A DNA stretch of 64,000 nucleotides from Phreatobacter sp. (GTDB taxonomy: Bacteria; Pseudomonadota; Alphaproteobacteria; Rhizobiales; Phreatobacteraceae). The stretch's first letter is position 1. Each line of letters opens with the position of its first letter. The translations under genes and the position numbers were made by a program. Shown piece after piece: positions 43,102 to 51,989 of this stretch. Below the pieces are notes generated by a model. The model was not told the DNA's origin, did not search any database, and was given only the letters and a program-made list of their open reading frames with translations. The DNA lies in contig NZ_JALHMP010000013.1 in assembly GCF_022843985.1 (NCBI RefSeq), forward strand, positions 1 through 64,000, in the 5' to 3' direction.

Positions 43102-43458
43102 TCCCCCATTCCTGTATCATGCCGGCACGGCGAATGCGTCACAATTCAGTGCAGGCCTCCGGCGCGTTCACGGTCGGAACGGGGTGGGAACGAATCGGGT
43201 CCGAATCGCTGACTCGCTGTGAATCACGTTTCGTTCACGACCAGATATGGTGGGTGAATGTTGAACGGCCCACTAGTGGAGTCGCCACTGGCGTGCGCAG
43301 AGTCTTGGTGTATTTGACGCGAGTCATTTGGGTTGACGAATGCTTAACGTCGACTCCGCAATGGCTGACGGCGGCTGTGACCGTCCTTCGCAAGACTCAT
43401 CATCGCCGCGCGAGGATTCGCCGGCCGGGCTACGCCACTCGGCGGCCGGTCGGGATGC
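43102..43458. other. Intergenic region between helicase and sensor kinase genes
   Basis: About 357 bases upstream of the helicase gene and downstream of the kinase gene, both on the minus strand. No protein-like frame was seen. It holds the dense GANTC cluster described separately and a single TTAACG half-site of CtrA type at about 43344. Confidence 0.5.
43192..43419. promoter_or_regulatory. Cluster of ten GANTC sites (CcrM methylation motif), six helically phased
   Basis: GANTC starts at 43192, 43203, 43211, 43221, 43279, 43300, 43321, 43352, 43394 and 43415. About one site is expected by chance in 228 bases. The last six are 21, 21, 31, 42 and 21 bases apart, all close to whole multiples of 10.5. 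GANTC is the CcrM target in alphaproteobacteria, and GcrA acts at some methylated promoters. The cluster is directly upstream of the helicase gene. Confidence 0.7.
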
Positions 43459-45413
43459 TCAGGTAAAGGCGGCGAGGATACGCCTGACGTCGTTGAGGGT
43501 GAAGGGCTTTTCCATCACCGGGATGGTACCGTCGCCGGCATGGCGCTCGATCGCGCCGGGCCCCTCGACGGCATCGCCGGTCATGATCACGACCCGGTCG
43601 GCGAGGCGGGGATTGAGGGCAATGGCCTTGTCGCGGAACTTCAGGCCGTCGATGCCCGGCATGCGCAGATCGACGAAGACGAGCTCGGCCTCCGCAATCG
43701 CGCCCTCGTCCAGGGCTTCCCGGGCGGTCTGGGCAGGCAGGACGCGATGGCCGAAGAGCTCCAGCATTTCCGCCAGGCTGGCCCCGACATCCGCCTCGTC
43801 GTCCACCACAAGGATGGTGAGGCCGTCGCGGTCGGCCGGGCCCTCCGCCTCGGCGTCCGCATCCGCTTGCACCGCGGCGGGCAACAGGACGGTGAAGCGG
43901 GCACCGCCATCCTCGCTGCGGTCGAGGGCGATGGAGCCGCCGTGGGATTCGACGATCGACTTGCAGATAGACAGGCCGATGCCGGTGCCGACTCCGGCGG
44001 GCTTGGTGGTGAAATAGGGGTCGAAGATACGCCCCGCGATGGCCTCGGGAACGCCGGGTCCATTGTCGCTGACGACAAGGCGGACATGGCCGTTCTTGCG
44101 CCGCGTCGCGATGGTGACGCGCCGGGGCGGTTCCATCTCGATCAGGGCGTGCTGGGCGTTGATGACGAGGTTGGCGACGACCTGCCCGATGAAGTCCTGG
44201 TCGGCCAGAATGGTCGGCAGATGCGGGTCGAGATCGAGCTCAAGCGTGACGTCGTGGCTGCGCAGGCCATAGGCGAGCATCTCCGCCGTGGCCCGCACCA
44301 GATCGTTGAGCTGGGCCGTCTCGCGTTTCTCGGGTCGCTGGCGCGCCATGGCGAGGAAGCTCTTGACGATTCGCCCGGCCCGGTCAGCGGCGGCGTGGAT
44401 GCGCTCGGCGCGGCGCTTCTGTGCGGCATCCACCGCCGTTTCCATCAGCAGCGTCGACTGGGCGACAAGAATAGCCAGCGGGTTGTTGAGTTCGTGGGCG
44501 ACGCCGGCGAGAAGGGAGCCCATGGCCGACAGCTTCTCGGCCTGGTGCAACCGATCGCGTTGCTGCTCCATCTGCCGCTCCGACTCGCGGACCTGGGACA
44601 GGTCGCGCAGATGGGCAGTGAAGACGCGGCGTTGGGGCAGACTGATCTCTGAAATGGTGAGTTCGATCGGGATCAGCGAGCCGTCTGCCCTCTGCGCTTC
44701 CATGGACATCCGCTGGTCGAGGACGCGGCTGATGCCGGTTCGCGTGTAGCGCGCCATGCCGTCGGCGTGGGCCCGGCGCATGGCCGGCGGAATGATGAGG
44801 TCGGAAATCGGCCGCCCCACTGCATGGCTGCGGGCATAACCGAAAGTCGCCATCGCGGCGGGGTTGAGGTCGATCAGGACGCCTTCCTCGTCGACCACCA
44901 TGATCGGGTCGATCGAGGTCTTGATGATCGCCGTGTTGATGGTCTCCGCGACGTTGAGCGCGGCAAGCCGTGCCTCCAGGGCTTCTTCCCGCTCCTTCAG
45001 GGCGGTGATGTCGCGGGTCAGCGCGATGAAGCCGACCAGGGTGCCCTCACGGTCGAAACAGGGAGCACTCGCCTGTTCGAGATAGCGCCGCGCCCCGGTG
45101 GCGTCAGTGACCCAGTCGCTCCACTGGGGCGTCTCGCCATTCCGCAGCCCGACCAGCATCGCGGCGGTGCGGGCGGCCTGCGTCTCCCCGAGGATGTCGC
45201 GCACCGTATACCCGATGACCGCCTCGTGCGTCAGGCCGAACATGGCTAGGGCGGCGCGGTTCGCATAGACGAAGCGGCCCTCGGCATGGCCTCGAAAAGT
45301 CGGGCGAGGATGCCGGTGTCGAAATGGCCGCCCGGCGCGACGACCTCGTCGCGCATCATGGCCGCGACGCCGTCCTGCAGATCTGAAATGGTCTCCCCGC
45401 CCGCCGCCGACAT
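43459..45413 (-). CDS. PAS hybrid sensor histidine kinase with receiver domain; apparent N-terminal frameshift
   Basis: Two PAS domains (about 60-150 and 175-290 of the downstream frame), then the H-box VAHELNNPLA, an HATPase domain (LVVSDNGPGVPEAIAGRIFDPYFTTKP...GIGLSICKSIVESHGG) and a C-terminal receiver with VFVDLRMPGIDGL. The natural start is the ATG at 45413 (MSAAGGETISDLQ), 5 bases after the regulator gene's stop. That frame runs well to FEAMP near 45285. The next residues EGRFVYANRAAL are in the other frame, so one base seems missing between 45283 and 45290. Without repair, translation from 45413 stops early. A sequencing slip is possible. Confidence 0.8.
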
Positions 45414-45418
45414 GCGCC

Positions 45419-46141
45419 TCAGGCTCCGTTGGGAACGAAGACATAGCCCTCGCCGCGTACGGTCTTGATGAAGCGCGGATGTTCCGGATCGGGTTCGATC
45501 TTCTTGCGCAGACGCGTCACGCGGATGTCGATGGAACGGTCACTCTCATCGGTGGAGCGGCCATGGGCGAATTCCTGCAACTGGCCACGGGAGAGCACCC
45601 GGTTGGGGCGGGTCGCCAGCGCCTGGAGGAGGTCGAATTCCATCGCCGTCAGCTCGATCGGGCCATTGGCGGCATCGATCAGCCGACGGGCGTCGAGATC
45701 GAGCGTCAGGGCACCGAAGCGCAGGCTCCGCCCCTCGCGGCCGGCGGCCGATTGCGTCTCAGCGGCAGGGGGGGCGGCATTGACCCGCCGCAGCACGCTC
45801 TTGATGCGCGCGAGCAGTTCCCGCAATTCGTAAGGCTTCACCAGATAGTCGTCCGCGCCGATCTCCAGGCCAACGATCCGGTCGATGGGACGCCCGGCGG
45901 CCGTGGCCATGATGATGCCGGTCTGGCCGGATTTGCGGATGAAGCGAGCCAGCGACAGTCCGTCCTCGCCCGGCATGGCAATGTCGAGGATGGCGACGTC
46001 GATCGCCTTTCCTGGGCTTTCCTGGCGGAAGGCCTGGGCGTTGCGAAAGGTCAAAACCTCGAAACCCTGCATTTCGAGATATTCCCCGACCGCCTCACGC
46101 AGATGTTCCTCGTCGTCGACGATGGCTACGGTGGATCTCAT
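45419..46141 (-). CDS. OmpR-family DNA-binding response regulator
   Basis: A 240-residue regulator. The receiver (1-120) has the acidic pair DDEE, the phospho-Asp in VAILDIAMPGEDG and the Lys in DDYLVKPYEL. The winged-helix domain (about 145-235) ends in the usual IDIRVTRLRKKIEPDPEHPRFIKTVRGEGYVFV. It is the likely partner of the kinase gene 5 bases downstream. It is divergent from the next regulator gene, with 110 bases between. Confidence 0.92.
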   Translation of the reverse strand: MRSTVAIVDDEEHLREAVGEYLEMQGFEVLTFRNAQAFRQESPGKAIDVAILDIAMPGEDGLSLARFIRKSGQTGIIMATAAGRPIDRIVGLEIGADDYLVKPYELRELLARIKSVLRRVNAAPPAAETQSAAGREGRSLRFGALTLDLDARRLIDAANGPIELTAMEFDLLQALATRPNRVLSRGQLQEFAHGRSTDESDRSIDIRVTRLRKKIEPDPEHPRFIKTVRGEGYVFVPNGA

Positions 46142-46251
46142 TGCAGATGCCCTTGTGTTGCAAGTGCGGGTGACAGCCCGGCAGGCTGCGCATTAGGATC
46201 ATTTGTCGCACGCAGATGCGGGTGCCGCGACGTGATTTGAGAGGGATGTCC

Positions 46252-46965
46252 ATGGCGCGGCGCGGGCGGATAGCGGTGCTCGACGACGAACCCGACTGGG
46301 TCGACGCGGTCCGCGAATATCTCACCGATCTTGGCTATGACGTCGACTGCCTCAAGGCGGCCTGGGAACTGGAGCCCTATCTCGCCCGCGAGAGGCCAGA
46401 CCTCATCATCCTCGACATCGGCCTGCCTGGCGAGAGCGGCATCGACATCCTCATCCGGACGGATCTGGCCAGCGACATCGCGGTTCTGGTCCTGACCGGC
46501 AATCCCGACCCGATCGACCGGGTTCTCGGCCTGGAACTCGGCGCCGACGATTATGTGCAGAAGCCGGTGGAACTGCGCGAGTTGGCGGCGCGCGTGGCGG
46601 GCATCCTGCAGCGCCGGCTCGGACGCCGCCGCAGCCTCGTCGTCTTCGAGCAGGCCTCCGTCGATCTGGTTGCGGCGCGCATCCTGAGGGTCGACGGGTC
46701 GACGGACCGGCTGTCGGCCGGCGAGGTCGCCCTGATCCGCATCTTCGCGGAGAATCCGGGCAAGGTCCTGACCCGCGAGGAGATCATGGAACAGGCCCCC
46801 GCGGAGGACGATGAGGCCTTCGACCGGGCCATCGACTCGCGGATCGCGCGCCTGCGGCGCAAGCTGGAGACCGAGGCGATCCGTACGGTCCGCGGCCATG
46901 GCTATGTCTTCGACGTGCCGCGCCATGCCGGCGAGGTGCCAGCCCCCGGCGGGGACAAGGCCTGA
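46252..46965 (+). CDS. OmpR-family DNA-binding response regulator
   Basis: A 237-residue regulator. The receiver starts RIAVLDDEPDWVDAVREYL; phospho-Asp is in LIILDIGLPGESGID and the conserved Lys in DDYVQKPVEL. The winged helix lies at about 140-225 (RLSAGEVALIRIFAENPGKVLTREEIME ... RIARLRRKLETEAIRTVRGHGYVF). The ATG at 46252 has GAGAGG at the right distance; ATGs at 46216 and 46246 are less well placed. It points toward the globin gene and away from the first kinase pair. Confidence 0.9.
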   Translation: MARRGRIAVLDDEPDWVDAVREYLTDLGYDVDCLKAAWELEPYLARERPDLIILDIGLPGESGIDILIRTDLASDIAVLVLTGNPDPIDRVLGLELGADDYVQKPVELRELAARVAGILQRRLGRRRSLVVFEQASVDLVAARILRVDGSTDRLSAGEVALIRIFAENPGKVLTREEIMEQAPAEDDEAFDRAIDSRIARLRRKLETEAIRTVRGHGYVFDVPRHAGEVPAPGGDKA

Positions 46966-47236
46966 ACCGTGCCGTCGAGGTGCGCGGAAGATCGGGTGCG
47001 ACGGCATCGGTGCGGTTTCGCCCTGGAATGGTCAAGGGGGTGACGGTGGCAGGCTAGCCGCGGCAGCCGTGCCGCCCCATGTCGTGCGGCATCGCCGAAT
47101 GTTTCAGCCACGCGATCAAGCGGGGCGCGCCGCTGCCGAAACAGGGGAAACAGCGGGCCTTCGCCCGAGGCAAGACGGTGAAGGACGACAGGACAATGGT
47201 CGGGGTCATGATCCTCCAACCGGAACCTCTTCGACC

Positions 47237-47662
47237 ATGACACCCCGCCAGATCGCCATCGTCCGCCAGCAGTTCGGCCTCGTCGCCCGCCACGCCGACG
47301 CTTTCGCCGCCGGCTTCTACGACACGCTCTTCACCATCGACGACACCCTGCGGCCGCTGTTTCCCGCCGACCTCGCCGCCCAGCGCGGCAAGCTCGTCAA
47401 GGTGCTCGCCCATGTCATCCTCTCCCTGCACGACCTCGGCGCTGTCATCGATGACGTCCGGGCGCTCGCTGCCCGGCATGCCGGATATGGCGTGACCAGC
47501 ACCGACTACGACACCGTGGGCATCGCGCTTCTGACGACCCTGGGTGATCATCTCGGCGACCGCTTCGACGACGAGGCGCGCGCCGCCTGGGCGCTCTGCT
47601 ATGGCACGCTTGCCAATGCCATGATCGACGCCGGGCGGTCTGCGCCTGCGGTTGCGGCCTGA
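47237..47662 (+). CDS. Single-domain globin
   Basis: A 141-residue globin-fold protein like the haem domain of flavohaemoglobin, without a reductase part. The proximal His is H81 in ALAARHAGYGV. FYDTLF (27-32) supplies the B10 region, and LRPLFP is the CD segment. Such globins bind O2 or NO; in Bradyrhizobium a single-domain haemoglobin sits in the nitrate assimilation region. Here it is 11 kb from nasA and embedded among kinases, so a NO-scavenging or sensing role is only inferred. It converges on the next kinase gene with 5 bases between. Confidence 0.88.
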   Translation: MTPRQIAIVRQQFGLVARHADAFAAGFYDTLFTIDDTLRPLFPADLAAQRGKLVKVLAHVILSLHDLGAVIDDVRALAARHAGYGVTSTDYDTVGIALLTTLGDHLGDRFDDEARAAWALCYGTLANAMIDAGRSAPAVAA

Positions 47663-47667
47663 CGGGG

Positions 47668-50052
47668 TCAGTCGCGAGAGGCGGCGGCCGCGGTCCCGCC
47701 GGGCACCACCACCCGCGCGAGAACGGTCCGAACATCGTCGAAAGTGAAGGGTTTCTCCAGCACCACCGCCTCGGATCCCTCGGCCCGGGCGAGCCGGTCG
47801 GGACCGGCGACCGTGTCGCCGGTGACGATGACGGTGCGCTCGGCCAGTGCGGGATCGCGGCGGTGGATGCGGTCGCGGAAATCGACGCCGTCGAGGCCAG
47901 GCATGCGCAGATCGGCGAAGATCACGTCGAAGCGACCGTTGGCCACCTCCTCCAGCGCCGCCGCCGGCCGGTCGACGGTCACCGGCCGGTGGCCGAGACC
48001 CTCGACGATCTCGGCAAGGCTGCGGGCGACGTCGACCTCGTCATCGACGATGAGGATCGACAGGCCGGCCCGCGCCGCGGGGTCAGTCACGATCTCGGGC
48101 ACCTCGGCCATGGCTTCGGCGATGGGCAGGGTGATGTCGAATTGCGCCCCGCCTTCGGCCCTGTTGCTGAGGACGACCTTGCCGCCATGCGCTTCGACGA
48201 CATTGCGGCAGATCGACAGGCCGATGCCGGTGCCAACCCCTGCGGGTTTGGTGGTGAAATAGGGCTCGAAGACGCGCCGCATGATGTCCGGCGGGATGCC
48301 CGGTCCGTTGTCCGCGACACGGATGGCGATGTCTGCGCCCGCGCGCGCGATCCGCAGGGAGATCTGCCGCGGCGCCGGACGGTCCATCAGCGCCTGCTGG
48401 GCATTGATCATCAGATTGGCGATGACCTGGGTCAGGAGGTCCCGGTCGCCGCTGATGACCGGAAGGTCGGGCGTGATGTCGCGGTCGATGGCGATGCCTG
48501 AGCTGCGGATCCCGTAGCTCACCATGTCCAGGGCGCCCGTCACCACCTGCGCCATATCCACCGGCTCACGCTGGGGCGGCTTCTGCCGGGCCATGGCGAG
48601 GAAGCTCTTGACGATGCGCCCGCAGCGCTCGGCCGCCGCGTGGATGCGCTCGCCTCGCCGCTTGACGTCGTCGCTCGCCGCCTTTTCGACCAGCAGCGAG
48701 GACTGGGCGATGACGATGGCCAGCGGGTTGTTGAGCTCATGCGCCACGCCAGCGAGCAGCGAGCCCATGGCCGAGAGCTTCTCGACCTGGTGCAGCCGCT
48801 CGCGGTTCGCCTGCGATTCCGCCTCCATGCGCTTGGCTTCCGTGAGATCGCGCACATGGGCCATGAACAGGCGATGGTCGCCGCTGCGGATCGTGTTGAC
48901 CGAATATTCGACCGGAAAGACCGTTCCGTCGCGCCGCCGGGCGACCGTGTCGAACCGGCGGGCGAGGTTGCCGACGTCCACTTTCGCCTTGTAGCGGGTC
49001 ATGGTGTCGATCTGCATGTCGCGCACGTCGTCGGGGACGACGATGTCGAAGGCGTGCCGGCCGATCGCTTCGGCTCGGTCATGGCCGAACATGGCTTCGG
49101 CCGCCGGATTGAACTCGACGATTCGCCAGTCCTCGTCGGAGACGATGATGGCATCGAGGGCCGAGACAACCACGGCCTTGTTCATCGCCTCGCTGCGCGC
49201 CAGCGCCTCCATGTTGCGGGCGAGTTGCTGCTCGCCGCGCTTCAGTTCGGTGAGGTCGCGGGTGAAGGTGAGGAAGCCGACCCGGGTATCGCCGACGGCG
49301 ACATAGGGCATGAGCGAGACCTGCAGATAGCGCTCGCCGCGGGTGACGAAGGGGATCCAGCCCTCCCAGCGCATGGTCTCGCCGGCCCGTACCCGTTCGC
49401 CCATGATCTGGTACTGCTCGACAACCTCCGGCCCGAGGATTTCCCCCACGGAATGGCCGATGACCTCGTCGCGGCTCTTGCCGACGAATTCGAGGAACTC
49501 GCGATTGGCGTCGCGGTAGATGAGATCGGGATCGACATAGACGGTGCGCAGCGGAATGCCGTCGATCATCGCCCTGAGCTGGTGGATCTTGGCCCGCTGC
49601 TCGGTGATCGCGATCTCGAGCTGGCGGCGCAGGCCCTCCCAGGGGGCCGGGACGTCCGGCAAGGCCGTTGCCGTCCCCCGCCCGTTGAGCGCTCCGGCGC
49701 GCGCGAGGGCGACGGCGGGGGCGACGAACTGCCGCCAGACGACGGTTGCAAGGACCGAGAAGGTGGCGACGATGCCGGCGACGAGGAGGAGATGCTCGAC
49801 GATATGGTCGCGCGCCTGGGAGGTTACCTCGGCCTGCCCGTAGGTGGACCAGCCGAGGGCTGCGACGAGCAGCAGAAGCGGCAAACCACACAGGATCAGG
49901 ACCCCGGCAAAGCGGCGTGACAGGTCCGTGCCGCCATTGCCGGGCGGAATATTGCGCGTGCCGGTCTCGGCCATCGCCTTCTCCGCGGCAAGGGTCTCGG
50001 CCGGGGACCGGACACCGGTCGGGACATTGGTGCCGCGCCGCTGTTGCGTCAA
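47668..50052 (-). CDS. PAS hybrid sensor histidine kinase with receiver domain
   Basis: A 794-residue membrane kinase. Two transmembrane helices (about 47-68 and 87-108) bracket a very short periplasmic loop. Two PAS domains (about 160-270 and 290-400) follow, then the H-box VAHELNNPLAIVIAQSSLL, an HATPase (VADNGPGIPPDIMRRVFEPYFTTKP ... GIGLSICRNVVEAHGG) and a C-terminal receiver with VIFADLRMPGLDGV. From the second PAS on it is closely related to the kinase at 43459-45413, so the two are paralogues. An internal ATG at 49974 is an alternative start. The cNMP-binding gene lies 14 bases upstream on the same strand. Confidence 0.9.
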   Translation of the reverse strand: MTQQRRGTNVPTGVRSPAETLAAEKAMAETGTRNIPPGNGGTDLSRRFAGVLILCGLPLLLLVAALGWSTYGQAEVTSQARDHIVEHLLLVAGIVATFSVLATVVWRQFVAPAVALARAGALNGRGTATALPDVPAPWEGLRRQLEIAITEQRAKIHQLRAMIDGIPLRTVYVDPDLIYRDANREFLEFVGKSRDEVIGHSVGEILGPEVVEQYQIMGERVRAGETMRWEGWIPFVTRGERYLQVSLMPYVAVGDTRVGFLTFTRDLTELKRGEQQLARNMEALARSEAMNKAVVVSALDAIIVSDEDWRIVEFNPAAEAMFGHDRAEAIGRHAFDIVVPDDVRDMQIDTMTRYKAKVDVGNLARRFDTVARRRDGTVFPVEYSVNTIRSGDHRLFMAHVRDLTEAKRMEAESQANRERLHQVEKLSAMGSLLAGVAHELNNPLAIVIAQSSLLVEKAASDDVKRRGERIHAAAERCGRIVKSFLAMARQKPPQREPVDMAQVVTGALDMVSYGIRSSGIAIDRDITPDLPVISGDRDLLTQVIANLMINAQQALMDRPAPRQISLRIARAGADIAIRVADNGPGIPPDIMRRVFEPYFTTKPAGVGTGIGLSICRNVVEAHGGKVVLSNRAEGGAQFDITLPIAEAMAEVPEIVTDPAARAGLSILIVDDEVDVARSLAEIVEGLGHRPVTVDRPAAALEEVANGRFDVIFADLRMPGLDGVDFRDRIHRRDPALAERTVIVTGDTVAGPDRLARAEGSEAVVLEKPFTFDDVRTVLARVVVPGGTAAAASRD

Positions 50053-50066
50053 GCGGCTGCGCCGCG

Positions 50067-50516
50067 TCAGCCGCGCTCGAAAAGCCGTCCGACGCGGAGG
50101 AGATCGGCGGTGGTGGCGCGCATCTTTTCCCGGAATTCCTCGTGGATCCGCTGGGCTGCATCCGGGAATTCGGTCAGCACCCGGCGGAACAGCGCTCGCG
50201 GAATGCGCAGCACGGTGACGGGGTCCCGTGCCACCGCGGTGGCTGGCCGCAGCGTCTCGATGATCAGGGCCATCTCGCCGATCAGGCTGCCGGGGCCGGC
50301 GAGATGCTCGGTCAGGCCGCCGTCATTGGTCAGCGCCATGCGCCCCTCGCCGACCACATAGCCGCAATCGGCCGCCTGTCCCTCCTTGAACAGCACGTCG
50401 CCGGAGCGCAGGAACCGCGTCTCGGCAGAGAAGGCCAGCAGACGCAAGGGCTCTCCGCCGAGACTTGCGAACAGCGGAACCCGCGCCAAGAGGGCGATGT
50501 CGTCGTCGAGGGCCAT
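50067..50516 (-). CDS. Cyclic-nucleotide-binding domain protein (stand-alone)
   Basis: A 149-residue protein that is almost only a cNMP-binding domain: LLARVPLFASLGGEPLRLLAFSAETRFLRSGDVLFKEGQAADCGYVVGEGRM, then GSLIGEMALIIETLRPATAVA, the phosphate-binding cassette region. The PBC Arg is shifted (TLRPATAVAR), so nucleotide binding is possible but not certain. No DNA-binding domain follows; the end is a helix (MRATTADLLRVGRLFERG). It precedes the hybrid kinase gene by 14 bases and may feed a signal into it. Confidence 0.85.
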   Translation of the reverse strand: MALDDDIALLARVPLFASLGGEPLRLLAFSAETRFLRSGDVLFKEGQAADCGYVVGEGRMALTNDGGLTEHLAGPGSLIGEMALIIETLRPATAVARDPVTVLRIPRALFRRVLTEFPDAAQRIHEEFREKMRATTADLLRVGRLFERG

Positions 50517-50632
50517 GGGCTCCGCTTAGCACGACTGCAGGAGAATCGAACGTCAACACGGCGATCCACCGGGGAAGGCGGACCGCCGATGCAGACAATG
50601 CACCAAAAACTCTTTGGATTTCGGTAACGCTC

Positions 50633-51319
50633 TCAGGGGACGAGCTTGTAGCCGCCGCCTTCGGTGACGAGAAGCGATGCGTTGCCCGGGTCCTTCTCGA
50701 TTTTCTGGCGCAGCCGGTAGATGTGGGTCTCCAGCGTATGGGTGGTCACGCCGGAATTGTAGCCCCAGACTTCGGAGAGCAGGATCTCGCGCGATACCGG
50801 CTTGATGCCCTGGCGATAGAGATAGCGCAGGATCGCCGTTTCCTTCTCGGTCAGCCTGATCTTGCCGTTCTTGTCGGTAATGAGGGTCTTGGACGAAGGG
50901 CGGAACGAATAGGAGCCGATCTGGAACACGGCATCCTCGCTGGCCTCGTGCTGGCGCAACTGGGCCCGGACGCGCGCCAGCAGCACGGCGAAGCGGAACG
51001 GCTTGACGACATAGTCGTTGGCGCCCGCCTCAAGGCCGAGGATCGTGTCGGAATCAGTGTCGTGGCCGGTCAGCATGATGATCGGGCTCTTGAAGCCGCC
51101 CTTGCGCATGATCTTCACCGCCTCGCGACCGTCCATGTCCGGCAGCCCGACATCCATGACGAGGAGGTCGAAGTGGTCGGCCTTGACCGTCTGGATGGCC
51201 TTGCTGGCGGAATCGACGCTGACGGTGGCGAACTCCTCGTGCAGCGCCAGTTGCTCGGCGAGAGCCTCGCGCATGTCGGCATCATCGTCGCAGAGCAGGA
51301 TCTTGCGGACTTGGCTCAT
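50633..51319 (-). CDS. OmpR-family DNA-binding response regulator
   Basis: A 228-residue regulator. The receiver begins KILLCDDDADMREALAEQL. Phospho-Asp is in DLLVMDVGLPDMDGRE and the Lys in NDYVVKPFRF. The winged helix (about 130-225) includes IRLTEKETAILRYLYRQGIKPVSREILLSEVWGYNSGVTTHTLETHIYRLRQKIE. This conserved form has no adjacent kinase of its own in the usual orphan style, though the cNMP/kinase gene pair lies just downstream. The ATG at 51319 gives the proper receiver start; a frame to 51691 is rejected. Confidence 0.92.
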   Translation of the reverse strand: MSQVRKILLCDDDADMREALAEQLALHEEFATVSVDSASKAIQTVKADHFDLLVMDVGLPDMDGREAVKIMRKGGFKSPIIMLTGHDTDSDTILGLEAGANDYVVKPFRFAVLLARVRAQLRQHEASEDAVFQIGSYSFRPSSKTLITDKNGKIRLTEKETAILRYLYRQGIKPVSREILLSEVWGYNSGVTTHTLETHIYRLRQKIEKDPGNASLLVTEGGGYKLVP

Positions 51320-51440
51320 CAAATCACCCGGGGAAGATGGGGGCTGCCGCAAGGACGCGCCCGGAGGTCGAGGGGGAAAAGGCACTACGCGCGTATCGCC
51401 GATCGCGTTACACGTCGGCAGCCTGCTGCTTCGTAGAGAT

Positions 51441-51986
51441 ATGGATGACATTTTCATGGCGAAAGACCGCCTCACACGGATTTTTGTCCACGCCCTGCCG
51501 GGCCGACGCTCCCGCGGCATGCTCCATGTCGGCCTTGCCTCCTTTCCCTGTGCGCTCGGTCGCGCCGGAATCCGCACCGACAAGCGCGAGGGCGACGGCG
51601 CGACGCCGCGGGCGCGGCTGCCGTTGCGCCGCGTCTTCCACCGCGCCGACCGGCTGGTCCGGCCGCGGGTGCTGCGGGCGGTCCGGGCCATCGGTCCGGA
51701 GGATGCCTGGTGCGACGATGCCGGCGACCGCCGCTACAACCGGCTGATCCGCCGGCCGCCGGGCCCAGCCGAGGAGCGTCTCGCCCGTGCCGACCATCTC
51801 TATGACACGATCGTCGAACTCGGCTGGAACGATGCGCCGGTGCGCCGCCATCGCGGCAGCGCCATCTTCTGGCACGGCGCCCGCGACGGCTTCACGCCGA
51901 CGGCGGGCTGCGTTGCCATCCGCATCGCCGATTTTGCCAAGATCCTGCCGCGGCTGTCGCGCCGGGCGGTGCTGATCGTCCGGTAG
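51441..51986 (+). CDS. L,D-transpeptidase-like (YkuD/COG3786) protein
   Basis: A 181-residue protein. LHVGLASFPCALGRAGIRTDKREGDGATPRARLPLRRVF (about 27-65) and the catalytic region IFWHGARDGFTPTAGCVAI (about 143-162) match the YkuD/ErfK fold of COG3786. The active-site Cys is in TAGCVAI and the preceding His in WHGARD. No clear signal peptide is seen, which is odd for an enzyme acting on peptidoglycan. The ATG at 51441 or 51456 may be the start. It converges on the SDR gene with 3 bases between. Confidence 0.82.
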   Translation: MDDIFMAKDRLTRIFVHALPGRRSRGMLHVGLASFPCALGRAGIRTDKREGDGATPRARLPLRRVFHRADRLVRPRVLRAVRAIGPEDAWCDDAGDRRYNRLIRRPPGPAEERLARADHLYDTIVELGWNDAPVRRHRGSAIFWHGARDGFTPTAGCVAIRIADFAKILPRLSRRAVLIVR

Positions 51987-51989
51987 GGC

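Noticed and set aside
43192-43419. Replication origin at the GANTC cluster
   Set aside because: No DnaA boxes, no AT-rich unwinding block and none of the usual Rhizobiales oriC neighbours (hemE, parAB) are present.
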